Origin: Nanobdellota archaeon
GTDB lineage: Archaea > Nanobdellota > Nanobdellia > SCGC-AAA011-G17 > GW2011-AR17
Direction: 5' to 3'
Assembly: GCA_030018575.1 (NCBI GenBank)
Contig: JASEIA010000026.1
Span: 1-16,948 of the forward strand
DNA length: 16,948 bases
The notes under the pieces were generated by a model. It was not told the DNA's origin. It saw nothing but the letters and a program-made list of their open reading frames with translations, and ran no database searches. A program made the translations under genes and the position numbers. Position 1 is the first letter of the stretch. Every line of letters begins with the position of its first letter. Shown here in pieces: positions 1-6,366 of this stretch.

Positions 1-104
1 ATCTTCTCTTCCGTATCACAGCCTGACGCTATCAGCGAAGCCCTCTCTACGTCAACCTGCCTTCCACTCCGTATGTCATCCATGAGAATGTCTTCAAGCG
101 TCAT
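1..104 (-). CDS. Partial N-terminus of a third SirB1-like/TPR paralogue
   Basis: Read on the minus strand, an ATG at 104-102 opens a frame starting MTLEDILMDDIRSGRQVDVE that continues to the window edge, so only about 34 residues are visible. It is clearly paralogous to the N-termini of the two genes upstream (starts at 1276 and 2184), and bases 1-55 are identical to 1173-1227. The start overlaps the stop of the preceding gene as ATGA, with an AAGGAG Shine-Dalgarno sequence about 9 nt before it, so it is translationally coupled and the last visible gene of the operon. By homology it should continue into a transglutaminase-fold domain and perhaps TPR repeats, but that part lies outside the window. 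Confidence 0.85.
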   Translation of the reverse strand, partial: MTLEDILMDDIRSGRQVDVERASLIASGCDTEEK

Positions 105-1276
105 GAGTACGTCTCCTTCAGCTCTTTGATGGTTTTAATCTGCTCTGCTTCAATCCTGAATATTTCAGCCATTTCTGAGTCATGCTTTGCCTGCTCATGC
201 TCGCCAAACAGACTGCAAACATTCGCCCTTCTCCTGTACGCGTCTGCAAGGGGCTCATAAGCCTTTGCAAAATTTTTTATGTCCAATGCAATTGCCTGCT
301 TTAAATTTTCTATGGCACTGTCAAGGCTGCCTTCAAAAAGCTCCATCATTCCAATTCCGTAATAAGCCCCTGCTTTTTCAGGCTCAAGAAATACTGCCCT
401 TTCATACTGCTGTTTTGCCGCGCTGAATTTTCCCGCATTCCAGTATATGTCGCCTTTTATTACATGATGCTCAGCATTGGCAGGCTCAAGCGCTATTGCC
501 CTGTTTATGTCCTGCAATGCAGGCGCTGTATTTTGCCTGTTTATATAAGCCCTTCTTGCATAAGGTTTCGCCCAAGTAGGGTCTTTTTCTATTGCTTTTG
601 TGTATTTGTCCCATGCGGATATTATGTTGCCTGCTCTTTCAAGCACAACGCCAAAGTCTACAAGCCCAACTGCGTTTTCCGGGTTTGCGAGATAGGCATA
701 CCTGAAATACACATCTGCCTTATTCCTGTTTGTATCTTCAAGCTCATTGCCTCTGCTTCTGAATAACGTACTTATAAGGGCTTTGGCATCTGCCTCATGC
801 CCGTTTGGCTCAAGAGGCTTTCCATGCCCTTCATCCCATGTGTTTTCTATATCCACAAACCCGTTGCCGATTGTGGCGCATGAATAAACATGGCGGGGCT
901 GGCTTACAATTGTTAATTCTAATCCATTTCTTAATCCTATAACAGTATAAAGGCAGGTCAATCCGAGGCAGTTTCCTATTTCATTCTCTCCAGTAAGAAG
1001 CGCATCAATTACGTCGTTAAGCCTGAACTTACCTTTTGCGTATTTTCTTCCTTTCTTGCTCCAGATGAACTTGTTAAGGCTGTATGCTGTCCATTCCTTG
1101 TCATGCTCCCTGAAGAAATTGAATGTCTTGAATTTCCTGTCAAGCTCGTCCAGCTTTGCCTTGTACTCAGCTATCTTCTCTTCCGTATCACAGCCTGACG
1201 CTATCAGCGAAGCCCTCTCTACGTCAATGTCTCTTCCTGCTCTTACGTCGTCCATGAGCTGGTCTTCCAAAGTCAT
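101..1276 (-). CDS. SirB1-like (transglutaminase-fold) domain protein with TPR repeats, 391 aa
   Basis: Residues 1-50 match the helical lead-in seen in SirB1/Transglut_core2 proteins (DIDVERA...IAEYKAKLDEL). Residues 100-150 carry the transglutaminase-like core: Cys103 in GNCLGL, His129 in QPRHV and Asp142 in VDIENT, so the Cys-His-Asp triad looks intact. From about residue 185 to 370 the chain is made of degenerate 34-residue TPR units (for example AWDKYTKAIEKDP, AIENLKQAIALD). The family includes SirB1 and related proteins of largely unknown role; the fold could support a cysteine protease, amidase or binding function. No signal peptide is visible, so it is probably cytoplasmic, with the TPRs binding a partner. 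It starts as an ATGA overlap with the upstream paralogue and has an AAGGAG site 8-10 nt before the ATG. The substrate is unknown. Confidence 0.75.
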   Translation of the reverse strand: MTLEDQLMDDVRAGRDIDVERASLIASGCDTEEKIAEYKAKLDELDRKFKTFNFFREHDKEWTAYSLNKFIWSKKGRKYAKGKFRLNDVIDALLTGENEIGNCLGLTCLYTVIGLRNGLELTIVSQPRHVYSCATIGNGFVDIENTWDEGHGKPLEPNGHEADAKALISTLFRSRGNELEDTNRNKADVYFRYAYLANPENAVGLVDFGVVLERAGNIISAWDKYTKAIEKDPTWAKPYARRAYINRQNTAPALQDINRAIALEPANAEHHVIKGDIYWNAGKFSAAKQQYERAVFLEPEKAGAYYGIGMMELFEGSLDSAIENLKQAIALDIKNFAKAYEPLADAYRRRANVCSLFGEHEQAKHDSEMAEIFRIEAEQIKTIKELKETYS

Positions 1277-2184
1277 TGTGATTCTCCTTCCAGCTTTCTG
1301 TACAATTCAAAATCCTCTTCAGCGCCTTTAATGTCCCCTAACTCTTTTCTTGCAATACTTCTGTTGTAGAGCGCATCTGCTTGCCTTGGATTAATCTCCA
1401 GCGCTTTAGTATAGTCTTTAATTGCTTCTTCAAGCCGCCCTTGACTATACTTTGCACTGCCCCTGTTGTTAAGCGCACCTGCATATTTTGGATTAATCTC
1501 CAGCGCTTTTGTGTAATCTTCTATTGCTTCTTCAAGCCGCCCTTGTTTGTATCTTACAACCCCCCTGTTGTTAAGCGCACCTGCATGTTTTGGATTAATC
1601 TCCAGCGCTTTTGTGTAATCTTCTATCGCTTCTTCAAGCCGCCATTGGTCAGCCTTTGCATTGCCCCTGTTGTTGAGCATACAGGAAATCAAAGCAATAG
1701 GAGCAAGCCCCTCTATGCCAGAATATCCAAACCATGCAAATCCCCCTCTCTTTGTTGTTTCTATGTCTATCGGCTTGTCTCCATTCATGACTCTCAAAGC
1801 AATGTGCTCGGGCATTACCAGCGCCTGAACCTCAAGCCCTTTTCTTAATGCAAGGGATGCGTAAAGTGCTGAGAGAATTGCGCAGTTTCCGACAGGCTCT
1901 TCAGCCTGTTTTGCATCAATCGCATCACCAATCTCAAATGCGCGTGCTTCAAGATAAGGGTGTCCCCTTTGCCAGAATAAGTTGTGGATATTTGTTATAG
2001 TCTGCTCCGCATTCCCCCAATTTGGAGCATACTTGTCAAGCCGCTTTTCAAGCTCGTCCAGCTTTGCCATGTATTCAGAAACTTTCTCTTCTGTATCACA
2101 TCCAGAAGCTATCAAAAGAGCGCGCTCTACGTCAATGTCTCTTCCTGCTCTTACGTCGTCCATGAGCTGGTCTTCAAGCGTCAT
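1273..2184 (-). CDS. SirB1-like (transglutaminase-fold) domain protein with near-perfect TPR repeats, 303 aa
   Basis: This is a paralogue of the next gene downstream. The first 35 residues are almost identical (MTLEDQLMDDVRAGRDIDVE), then the sequences diverge. The triad is again visible: Cys101 in VGNCAIL, His127 in MPEHIAL and Asp140 in PIDIETT. Residues 170-271 are three almost identical 34-residue TPRs of the type NNRG...GRLEEAIEDYTKAL, followed by a fourth, diverged unit (272-303). The TPR consensus is very close to that of bacterial and archaeal TPR proteins that spread by repeat amplification. It overlaps its neighbours on both sides (ATGA) and has an AGGAGGAG Shine-Dalgarno sequence. 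A shared N-terminal domain with different TPR arrays suggests paralogues that process or bind similar targets through different adaptors; this is inference. Confidence 0.75.
   Translation of the reverse strand: MTLEDQLMDDVRAGRDIDVERALLIASGCDTEEKVSEYMAKLDELEKRLDKYAPNWGNAEQTITNIHNLFWQRGHPYLEARAFEIGDAIDAKQAEEPVGNCAILSALYASLALRKGLEVQALVMPEHIALRVMNGDKPIDIETTKRGGFAWFGYSGIEGLAPIALISCMLNNRGNAKADQWRLEEAIEDYTKALEINPKHAGALNNRGVVRYKQGRLEEAIEDYTKALEINPKYAGALNNRGSAKYSQGRLEEAIKDYTKALEINPRQADALYNRSIARKELGDIKGAEEDFELYRKLEGESQ
1372..1677 (-). repeat. Three tandem 102-bp TPR-coding repeats
   Basis: Three consecutive 102-bp units encode residues 170-271 of the 303-aa protein and are highly similar at the DNA level; the run coding for RLEEAIEDYTKALEINPK is nearly identical in all three. 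The low divergence points to recent unit duplication or homogenisation. Such arrays are prone to copy-number change and to collapse in assembly. Confidence 0.85.
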
Positions 2185-2579
2185 ATTCTCCTCCTGCTCA
2201 GCTTTTCATAAGTCGCCTCAAGCCCAACGAGCCTTTTCTTCTGCGTTGCAAGCATTACATTGTCCCTGAACTTCTCAGGCAGGATTTCCGTTTCCCCAAT
2301 CTTCCTGCGGACGTATGATAATGCGCATTTTGCCTCGCGTATTTGCCCGATGCATTTTGCGCACAGGTCATCGGGTGAAAGCACTATTGTAAAAGCCCTG
2401 TTGCCTGTGAAGAATTCCCTGCACAGCGCCGAGAGATTGCCTGCAAATTCCGGAGAGTACCCTGCCATAAGCGCGCGGCAGCCTCTGGCCTCAACAGGCT
2501 CATCATGCCATTCATAGAACAGCCTCGATACATTGCGCATCCTTATTTTTCTTGGTTCTTCTGTGCTTTCTAGTGCCAT
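2181..2579 (-). CDS. DUF1284-like cysteine protein, 132 aa
   Basis: This is the first gene of the leftward operon. The pattern GCRALMAGYSPEFAGNL (33-49) followed by SPDDLCAKC (68-76) and Cys85 resembles DUF1284 proteins, small archaeal/bacterial proteins with conserved cysteines after a GYS-xx-F-xx-N motif. Five cysteines (34, 53, 73, 76, 85) could bind a metal or an Fe-S cluster; that is inference from their spacing. The ATG at 2579 is preceded by GGGGGT about 7 nt upstream, and a TATA box lies 50-60 bp upstream. The stop overlaps the start of the SirB1/TPR gene (ATGA), so the two are translationally coupled. The canonical N-terminal HLLC-type segment of the family looks degenerate here, so the family call is moderate. 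The function is unknown. Confidence 0.6.
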   Translation of the reverse strand: MALESTEEPRKIRMRNVSRLFYEWHDEPVEARGCRALMAGYSPEFAGNLSALCREFFTGNRAFTIVLSPDDLCAKCIGQIREAKCALSYVRRKIGETEILPEKFRDNVMLATQKKRLVGLEATYEKLSRRRI

Positions 2580-2630
2580 ATTTTACCCCCAAATGATTAC
2601 TTATTTATTACTTTTTAAGAGTGATAACTA

Positions 2631-2640
2631 GTATATAAAG
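2631..2640 (-). promoter_or_regulatory. TATA box of the DUF1284/SirB1-TPR operon
   Basis: On the minus strand the sequence AAAATC followed by TTTATATAC fits a BRE plus TATA box. A start about 25 nt downstream would fall near 2610, giving a leader of about 30 nt that contains the GGGGGT site. The core TATATAAA can also be read rightward, in which case transcripts would start near 2661 toward the ATPase gene. Confidence 0.55.
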
Positions 2641-2660
2641 ATTTTGGCGGCTTTATTTTA

Positions 2661-2756
2661 ACATTATTATGATAATCATACTTATAATAATGTTTATTGA
2701 ACCAAAAGCTTAATAAACAAGAACGTAATAATCATACTTATGATAATGTTTATTAA
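2661..2756 (+). repeat. Palindromic, duplicated start region of the ATPase gene (candidate operator)
   Basis: Two 29-bp direct copies, 2672-2700 and 2728-2756, differ at only two positions and lie 56 bp apart. The second copy contains the start codon region of the ATPase. ACATTATTAT (2661-2670) and ATAATAATGT (2684-2693) form a perfect 10-bp inverted repeat with a 13-nt loop. TATGATAATCATA (2668-2680) is a perfect small palindrome, and TAATCATA-CT-TATGATAA (2729-2746) a near-perfect one. Repeated TATGAT/ATCATA half sites next to the start suggest binding by a dimeric regulator. Confidence 0.55.
2690..2713 (+). other. Seven-codon mini-ORF duplicated from the ATPase start
   Basis: ATG at 2690 reads MFIEPKA then TAA. 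Its first three codons (MFI) are the same as those of the downstream ATPase, because it lies in the upstream copy of the 29-bp direct repeat. It has no clear Shine-Dalgarno sequence. It could be a regulatory upstream ORF on a transcript starting near 2661, or simply a by-product of the duplication. Confidence 0.3.
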
Positions 2757-4071
2757 CAGAGCAGATGAGCTAAAGGCGCTCGCGGAAATAGAGGCATCCG
2801 GGAAAGCGGAGCTTGTGCTTGTTTATGGAAGAAGAAGGGTTGGAAAAAGCAGGCTTCTAATTGAATTTGCAAAAAAGCATAATTGCTTATACCTGCTTGC
2901 CGACATGTCTGAAAATATACTTGATGTAATTGCAAAACAAACAGGGGAAGAATTTGTAAGATTCAGCTCTTGGGACGAATTTTTTGAGTTTGTATTGAAG
3001 TGCAAATACAAGACAATCATCATTGATGAATTCCAGTACCTTTACAATGTAAACAAGGCATGGCCCAGCATTCTGCAGAGGCACTGGGAAAAGATTAATG
3101 GCTCAGGCAAGAAAATAATACTTTGCGGCTCCATAATCTCAACAATATACAGGATTGCGAAAGGGCATGGCTCGGCGCTATACGGAAGAAAAACCAGGGA
3201 AATGCAAATAAGCCCCCTGCAATTCAGGCATATCAGCGGCTTTCTGAAAGATTATGGGGCGGAAAAGCTGATAGAGATGTATTCGATAACAGGGGGTGTG
3301 CCGAGGTATGTTGAGGAAATGGACAGCAGCAAATCTGTAGAATGGAACATAAAAAATAAAATATTGGATAAAACCTCCTTTCTGTATAACGAGCCGATGA
3401 ATCTGCTGTTTGAAGAATTCAGGGACCCTTCCCCTTATATAGCAATATTGCTTGCTATCTCGCAAGGCCGCACGCGTTTCAATGAAATTTCCAGCATAAG
3501 CATGATAGAAGGCTATAAGCTGCCGAAATACCTTGCTGTTCTCGAAAGGGTGAAAATAATAGGGAAGGAAGTTCCTGCAACAGAGCGGAAGCTTAAGGCA
3601 AAAACAACGCGCTACAGGATAATGGACAATTTCTTCAGGTTTTGGTTTAGATTCATATTTGAAAACAAGGGGATGCTTGAGCAGGGCAAAGCAGATGGCG
3701 TGCTTGAGGCGATTAAGAAAGATTTAAACAGCTTTATCGGCTTTTGTTTTGAAGATGTGTGCAGGGAATTAATTGCTGAAAAAGAGTTTACAAAAGTCGG
3801 CAGATGGTGGCACAAGGAAGATGAGATAGACATTGTTGCCGTAAATAATATAACAAATGAGGTATTGTTTGCAGAATGCAAATGGCAGGGCAATGTAAAT
3901 GCCGCTTTATTGCTTTCTGGCTTAAAAAGAAAAGCAGGGCTTGTAGACTGGAACAATGGAAAAAGGAAAGAAACTTATGCCCTATTCGCAAAATCCTTTT
4001 CCCAAAAGGAAAATGGAGCTTTATGCCTTGATTTGAAAGACATTTCAAAGCAGATGGGATTGCCCTATTAA
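2746..4071 (+). CDS. Archaeal AAA ATPase with C-terminal PD-(D/E)xK (DUF234-type) domain, 441 aa
   Basis: The gene belongs to the archaeal ATPase family of P-loop proteins. In numbering from the ATG at 2740, Walker A is GRRRVGKS (30-37), Walker B is IIIDEF (93-98), and the STAND-like GGVPRYVEE motif follows. A winged-helix region precedes FRFWFRF, and the C-terminal domain has E362-I-D364 and E379-C-K381, the signature of the PD-(D/E)xK nuclease fold seen in the DUF234 tail. I prefer the ATG at 2746 (MFINRADEL) because family members usually begin M-F-[IV]-[ND]-R; the track-style start at 2740 would add two residues. The cellular role of the family is not established; links to mobile DNA or defence are often proposed. 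It stands alone, divergent from the DUF1284 operon, with palindromes at its start that suggest autoregulation. Confidence 0.85.
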   Translation: MFINRADELKALAEIEASGKAELVLVYGRRRVGKSRLLIEFAKKHNCLYLLADMSENILDVIAKQTGEEFVRFSSWDEFFEFVLKCKYKTIIIDEFQYLYNVNKAWPSILQRHWEKINGSGKKIILCGSIISTIYRIAKGHGSALYGRKTREMQISPLQFRHISGFLKDYGAEKLIEMYSITGGVPRYVEEMDSSKSVEWNIKNKILDKTSFLYNEPMNLLFEEFRDPSPYIAILLAISQGRTRFNEISSISMIEGYKLPKYLAVLERVKIIGKEVPATERKLKAKTTRYRIMDNFFRFWFRFIFENKGMLEQGKADGVLEAIKKDLNSFIGFCFEDVCRELIAEKEFTKVGRWWHKEDEIDIVAVNNITNEVLFAECKWQGNVNAALLLSGLKRKAGLVDWNNGKRKETYALFAKSFSQKENGALCLDLKDISKQMGLPY

Positions 4072-4080
4072 TTCAAATGC

Positions 4081-4100
4081 CTGCTTTTTTGCTGTTTTTC
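4081..4100 (+). terminator. T-rich candidate terminator after the ATPase gene
   Basis: Two T-runs (CTTTTTT and GTTTTT) lie 10-30 nt after the ATPase stop, the usual form of archaeal intrinsic terminators. No stable hairpin is needed in archaea and none is evident. Confidence 0.4.
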
Positions 4101-4135
4101 ATCAGCAATAAATGGCTTCTGCCTGTGTAGATAAA

Positions 4136-4146
4136 TTTATATACTT
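4136..4146 (+). promoter_or_regulatory. TATA box for the AbiE-type operon (leaderless)
   Basis: TTTATATACTT preceded by GATAAA lies with its centre about 27 bp before the ATG at 4168, so transcription would start at or next to the start codon. No Shine-Dalgarno sequence precedes the ATG, consistent with a leaderless mRNA. Confidence 0.65.
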
Positions 4147-4167
4147 AATCCACACATAAGGTATTAT

Positions 4168-4938
4168 ATGAATAAAAAAGACTATATCTCCCGGGGGGAA
4201 GCTGAAATATGGCAGTATATAAGCGACAAGGAGATAATCACGCAGGAGCTTGTGAATGGCATTTTCCCTGAAATAGCGAAAAGCAGGATAAACAAGGCGC
4301 TTTCCTCCCTTTGCAGAAAAGGATATATTCAGAGGGCAAGAAGGGGCTTATATTACAACCCGCTTTTGCTAGAAAGCCCCTACAAGCTAGCCCTGATGCT
4401 GCACGAGGGCTATATCGGATTAACCTCTGCATTGCGAGAATACAACCTTATAGAATATGAGGACTTTACAATATTTGTGATTACAAAAGCTTACAGAAAA
4501 AATATCCAGTTGAAAGGCACAAAATACGAAGTGATATTCCTGCCGCTGGGAAAACTTTTCACGGGCTTTGAGAAAAAGGGGAATTTCTACATCTCGTCTG
4601 TTGAAAAAACGCTTTTTGACTGCTTTCTCAAGCCAAGGCAGATAGGATATTCAAACATTGCAAAAACGGTTTATGACGCAAAGATTGGCTGGAATAAATT
4701 CATCAGCTTTTTTAAGCTGGCAAGCAACAGCTCATTATGCCAGAGAACAGGATATATTCTTGAGATGCTGAAAAAGGAAGCAAGGATAAAAATACCTTCT
4801 TTTGTTTTTGAATTTCTGCTGCAAAAGGTTAAAAACCCGGTGAGATTAACTTCCAGCAATGGCAAAAGCAAATTTAACAAGAGGTGGAAAGTTCAGGATA
4901 ATATCGGGAAAGAAAATATTTTGTCGTGGTGGTTGTGA
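4168..4938 (+). CDS. AbiEi-like antitoxin / transcriptional regulator (type IV TA), 256 aa
   Basis: The N-terminal 65 residues form a winged helix-turn-helix (SRINKALSSLCRKGYIQRARRGLYYNP), followed by the AbiEi-type domain with the family-like stretches YIGLTSALREYNLIE and FYISSVEKTLFDCFLKPRQIGY. In the family, AbiEi represses its own operon through the wHTH and counteracts the AbiEii nucleotidyltransferase; type IV pairs do not rely on a direct toxin-antitoxin complex. The stop overlaps the start of the toxin gene (TGATG, 4936-4940), the expected antitoxin-first order. The chain ends with a basic, low-similarity tail (about 220-256). No palindromic operator as clear as the ones at 2661 or 6718 is visible upstream. 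Confidence 0.8.
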   Translation: MNKKDYISRGEAEIWQYISDKEIITQELVNGIFPEIAKSRINKALSSLCRKGYIQRARRGLYYNPLLLESPYKLALMLHEGYIGLTSALREYNLIEYEDFTIFVITKAYRKNIQLKGTKYEVIFLPLGKLFTGFEKKGNFYISSVEKTLFDCFLKPRQIGYSNIAKTVYDAKIGWNKFISFFKLASNSSLCQRTGYILEMLKKEARIKIPSFVFEFLLQKVKNPVRLTSSNGKSKFNKRWKVQDNIGKENILSWWL

Positions 4939-5660
4939 TGGAATTAGATGAGCTGAGAAGAATTTCTGCAAAAGAGGAACTTTCGCTTAATTTTGTTGCA
5001 AAAGATGAAATGATAAGCAGGGTATTGGTTGGGCTGCAGGGCTTTGATAATCTCATTCTTAAAGGGGGCACGGCAATAAACAGGGTGTATATTAAAAACA
5101 GGAGATTCTCAGAAGACATTGATTTTGACCTTGTTTTCAGCGGCACTGTGAATGAAGCATTGCCTGCAACAAGGCAAATTATTGCTAAGCTGGCTGGCTT
5201 CAGTATCGAACGCCCAAGAATCATGAAAGGCACCATAAGGTATGATTTGTTTTACACAAACCCGCTTAACCATAAGGACAGGATAAGGGTTGAATTTAAG
5301 ATTGCAAAAAAAGCATCAGGCGCATACAGCAAGAAGGCGGTTGGCTTTGGCTTTGTGCCTTTTGAGCCTGCGCTTCTGAATGTCTATGAACTTGAGGAGA
5401 TACTGACGCAGAAAATTGGTTGCATTATGGGCAGGATGGAAGGCAAGGATTTTCTTGATGTGTTTTATCTTATTGAATTGCCGCACAAGCACATAGAATT
5501 GGCAAAGCTGCGCAAGGAAGAAATCATAAAGAGGATAACATTGGAAGAGAACCAAATAAGGGCTGTTGCAAACGTGATAAACCATTACCTGCCGAGAACG
5601 CAAAGGCCGCAGTGGGGGCTTTTTCTGGAAGAGATGAAGAAAAAGATAATGGATTATTGA
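4938..5660 (+). CDS. AbiEii-like nucleotidyltransferase toxin (type IV TA), 240 aa
   Basis: The DNA polymerase-beta-like nucleotidyltransferase motifs of AbiEii/AbiGii are present. Numbered from the ATG at 4938: LKGGTAINR (41-49), RFSEDIDFDL with D60 and D62 as metal-binding carboxylates (56-65), and RVEF with E119 as the likely third acid. The family's C-terminal motif appears as KI-x5-R-x3-KDFLDVF (159-175). AbiEii-family toxins transfer nucleotides to RNA or tRNA; the exact acceptor is not predictable here. I chose the ATG at 4938 because it overlaps the antitoxin stop and gives the usual MELDELR start; a GTG at 4926 would add MVVV inside the antitoxin gene. All catalytic residues look intact, so the toxin is probably active. 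Confidence 0.85.
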   Translation: MELDELRRISAKEELSLNFVAKDEMISRVLVGLQGFDNLILKGGTAINRVYIKNRRFSEDIDFDLVFSGTVNEALPATRQIIAKLAGFSIERPRIMKGTIRYDLFYTNPLNHKDRIRVEFKIAKKASGAYSKKAVGFGFVPFEPALLNVYELEEILTQKIGCIMGRMEGKDFLDVFYLIELPHKHIELAKLRKEEIIKRITLEENQIRAVANVINHYLPRTQRPQWGLFLEEMKKKIMDY

Positions 5661-5680
5661 TTTCTTTGCTGTTTTTTATT
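5661..5680 (+). terminator. T-rich candidate terminator after the AbiEii gene
   Basis: A TTTCTTTGCTGTTTTTT tract directly follows the toxin stop codon. It resembles the tract after the ATPase gene (both contain TTTGCTGTTTTT or TTTTTGCTGTTTTT). Confidence 0.4.
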
Positions 5681-5732
5681 CAAATTAACGCCTAAGACCC
5701 AGCTTTAGCTTCTGTTTTAACTGTGGGATACA

Positions 5733-5783
5733 GGCGAAGCCCTTTAGGGCGCCTTAAGAAAAAGCGAAAGCTTTTTCTTTAAG
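5733..5783 (+). repeat. Left-end double hairpin of the IS200-type element
   Basis: The first hairpin pairs GGC+GCCC (5733-5735, 5739-5742) with GGGC+GCC (5747-5753) around a TTTA loop, with a GAA bulge. The second pairs CTTAA+GAAAAAGC (5753-5765) with GCTTTTTC+TTAAG (5770-5783) around a GAAA tetraloop with one bulged T. They share base 5753, so they may be alternatives. Left-end structures of this sort serve as TnpA recognition sites and, in IS200, as terminators that block readthrough into tnpA. Confidence 0.6.
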
Positions 5784-5836
5784 CAGTTTATAGAGATTAT
5801 TACACAGCGAATTCGGTGTAAGTATGAGCCCATACA

Positions 5837-5870
5837 CGTTTTTCGTCTGTGAAAAACGCATATGAGGTGA
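5837..5870 (+). promoter_or_regulatory. 5'-UTR hairpin and Shine-Dalgarno sequence of tnpA
   Basis: CGTTTTTC (5837-5844) and GAAAAACG (5851-5858) form a perfect 8-bp stem with a 6-nt loop. It ends 5 nt before the strong site GAGGTGA (5864-5870), which sets the start at the ATG at 5876 rather than the in-frame GTG at 5849. In enterobacterial IS200 a leader stem-loop limits tnpA translation; a similar role here is inference. Confidence 0.55.
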
Positions 5871-5875
5871 ACAAA

Positions 5876-6310
5876 ATGAATAGTGTGAACTTTGACTTAA
5901 AAAGATTTGCCCACAGCGTTGGGCAAAATTGGTATCATATCGTATTGGTACCAAAGGCAAGGTATCCGGTATTTCAATGGGCCGTGATAAAGGAAACAGC
6001 AGAAACAGCAATAGAGATTGTTTGCAAAAAGCATAACATTGACCTGTTTGCTAAAGAAGTTATGCCTGACCACGTACATCTCTTTGTTTCTTGCCCTCCG
6101 GATTACTCTATACGGAAATTGTTTCAGGTTTTGAAGGGTGGCACATCTTACTACATTAGGAAGGCGTATCCATCTTTACGAAAGTATCCGCATCTATGGA
6201 ATCGTGGAACAATGTATAGAAGTATAGGCTCTGTAAGCTCCGAAACAGTGAAGCATTACATAGAAGAGTCTAACAAGTGGTCGGTAACAAAACAGAAGAC
6301 ATTACCTTGA
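5876..6310 (+). CDS. tnpA: IS200-type Y1 transposase TnpA, 144 aa
   Basis: The typical IS200/IS605 TnpA features are present: an N-terminal YHIVLVPKARY strand, the HUH motif in EVMPDHVHLFVS (H66 and H68), LKGGTSYYIRKAYP, LWNRGTMYRSIG, and the catalytic tyrosine Y128 in ETVKHYIEE. The length matches the family (about 130-155 residues). The enzyme cuts and rejoins single-stranded element ends through a 5'-phosphotyrosine. No frameshift is visible, so the gene seems intact. The start is fixed by GAGGTGA six nt before the ATG. The stop codon lies inside the right-end structure. Confidence 0.92.
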   Translation: MNSVNFDLKRFAHSVGQNWYHIVLVPKARYPVFQWAVIKETAETAIEIVCKKHNIDLFAKEVMPDHVHLFVSCPPDYSIRKLFQVLKGGTSYYIRKAYPSLRKYPHLWNRGTMYRSIGSVSSETVKHYIEESNKWSVTKQKTLP

Positions 6311-6362
6311 AAATCGGCGGTAAAGTCCCCCGTGCTTCAGCCGGGGGATAGCCGATTTTCAA
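6307..6362 (+). repeat. Right-end hairpin nested in a perfect 12-bp inverted repeat
   Basis: TTGAAAATCGGC (6307-6318) pairs perfectly with GCCGATTTTCAA (6351-6362). Inside it, CCCCCG and CGGGGG form a stem around a TGCTTCAGC loop. The tnpA stop TGA (6308-6310) is within the left arm. The inner hairpin fits an IS200/IS605 right end. The outer repeat, ending in a short T-run, could also stop transcription from either side. Confidence 0.7.
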
Positions 6363-6366
6363 ACGT

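Larger units (their letters stand above)
5733..6362 (+). mobile_element. IS200-type insertion sequence (tnpA only)
   Basis: A Y1 (HUH) transposase gene is flanked on the left by subterminal hairpins (5733-5783) and on the right by a compact hairpin with the TGCTTCAGC loop typical of IS200/IS605 right ends (about 6327-6347). No tnpB is present, so this is IS200-like rather than IS605-like. The outer boundaries are approximate: these elements have no terminal inverted repeats or target duplications, and I cannot define the cleavage sites. The left tip may lie anywhere between about 5690 and 5733, and the right tip between about 6347 and 6362. Confidence 0.75.

Noticed and set aside
1372..1677. 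Regular ~102-bp repeats that could suggest a repeat array
   Set aside because: The period equals 34 codons and the units encode TPR motifs in frame; they are not spacer-separated CRISPR repeats.
1381..1848. 155-codon open frame on the plus strand across the TPR gene
   Set aside because: It is the antisense shadow of the TPR repeats (repeating INLQRFSIVF-type peptides) without start signals.
4926..4937. Upstream GTG start for the AbiEii toxin
   Set aside because: It would add MVVV inside the antitoxin gene; the ATG at 4938 gives the usual stop/start overlap and family N-terminus.
5849..5875. GTG start for TnpA nine codons upstream
   Set aside because: It falls in the loop of the leader hairpin and lacks a ribosome site; GAGGTGA is placed for the ATG at 5876.
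5733..6362. Possible tnpB or omegaRNA with the IS200-type element
   Set aside because: There is no room or frame for a TnpB protein, and the right-end structure is only about 55 nt long, too short to argue for a guide RNA.
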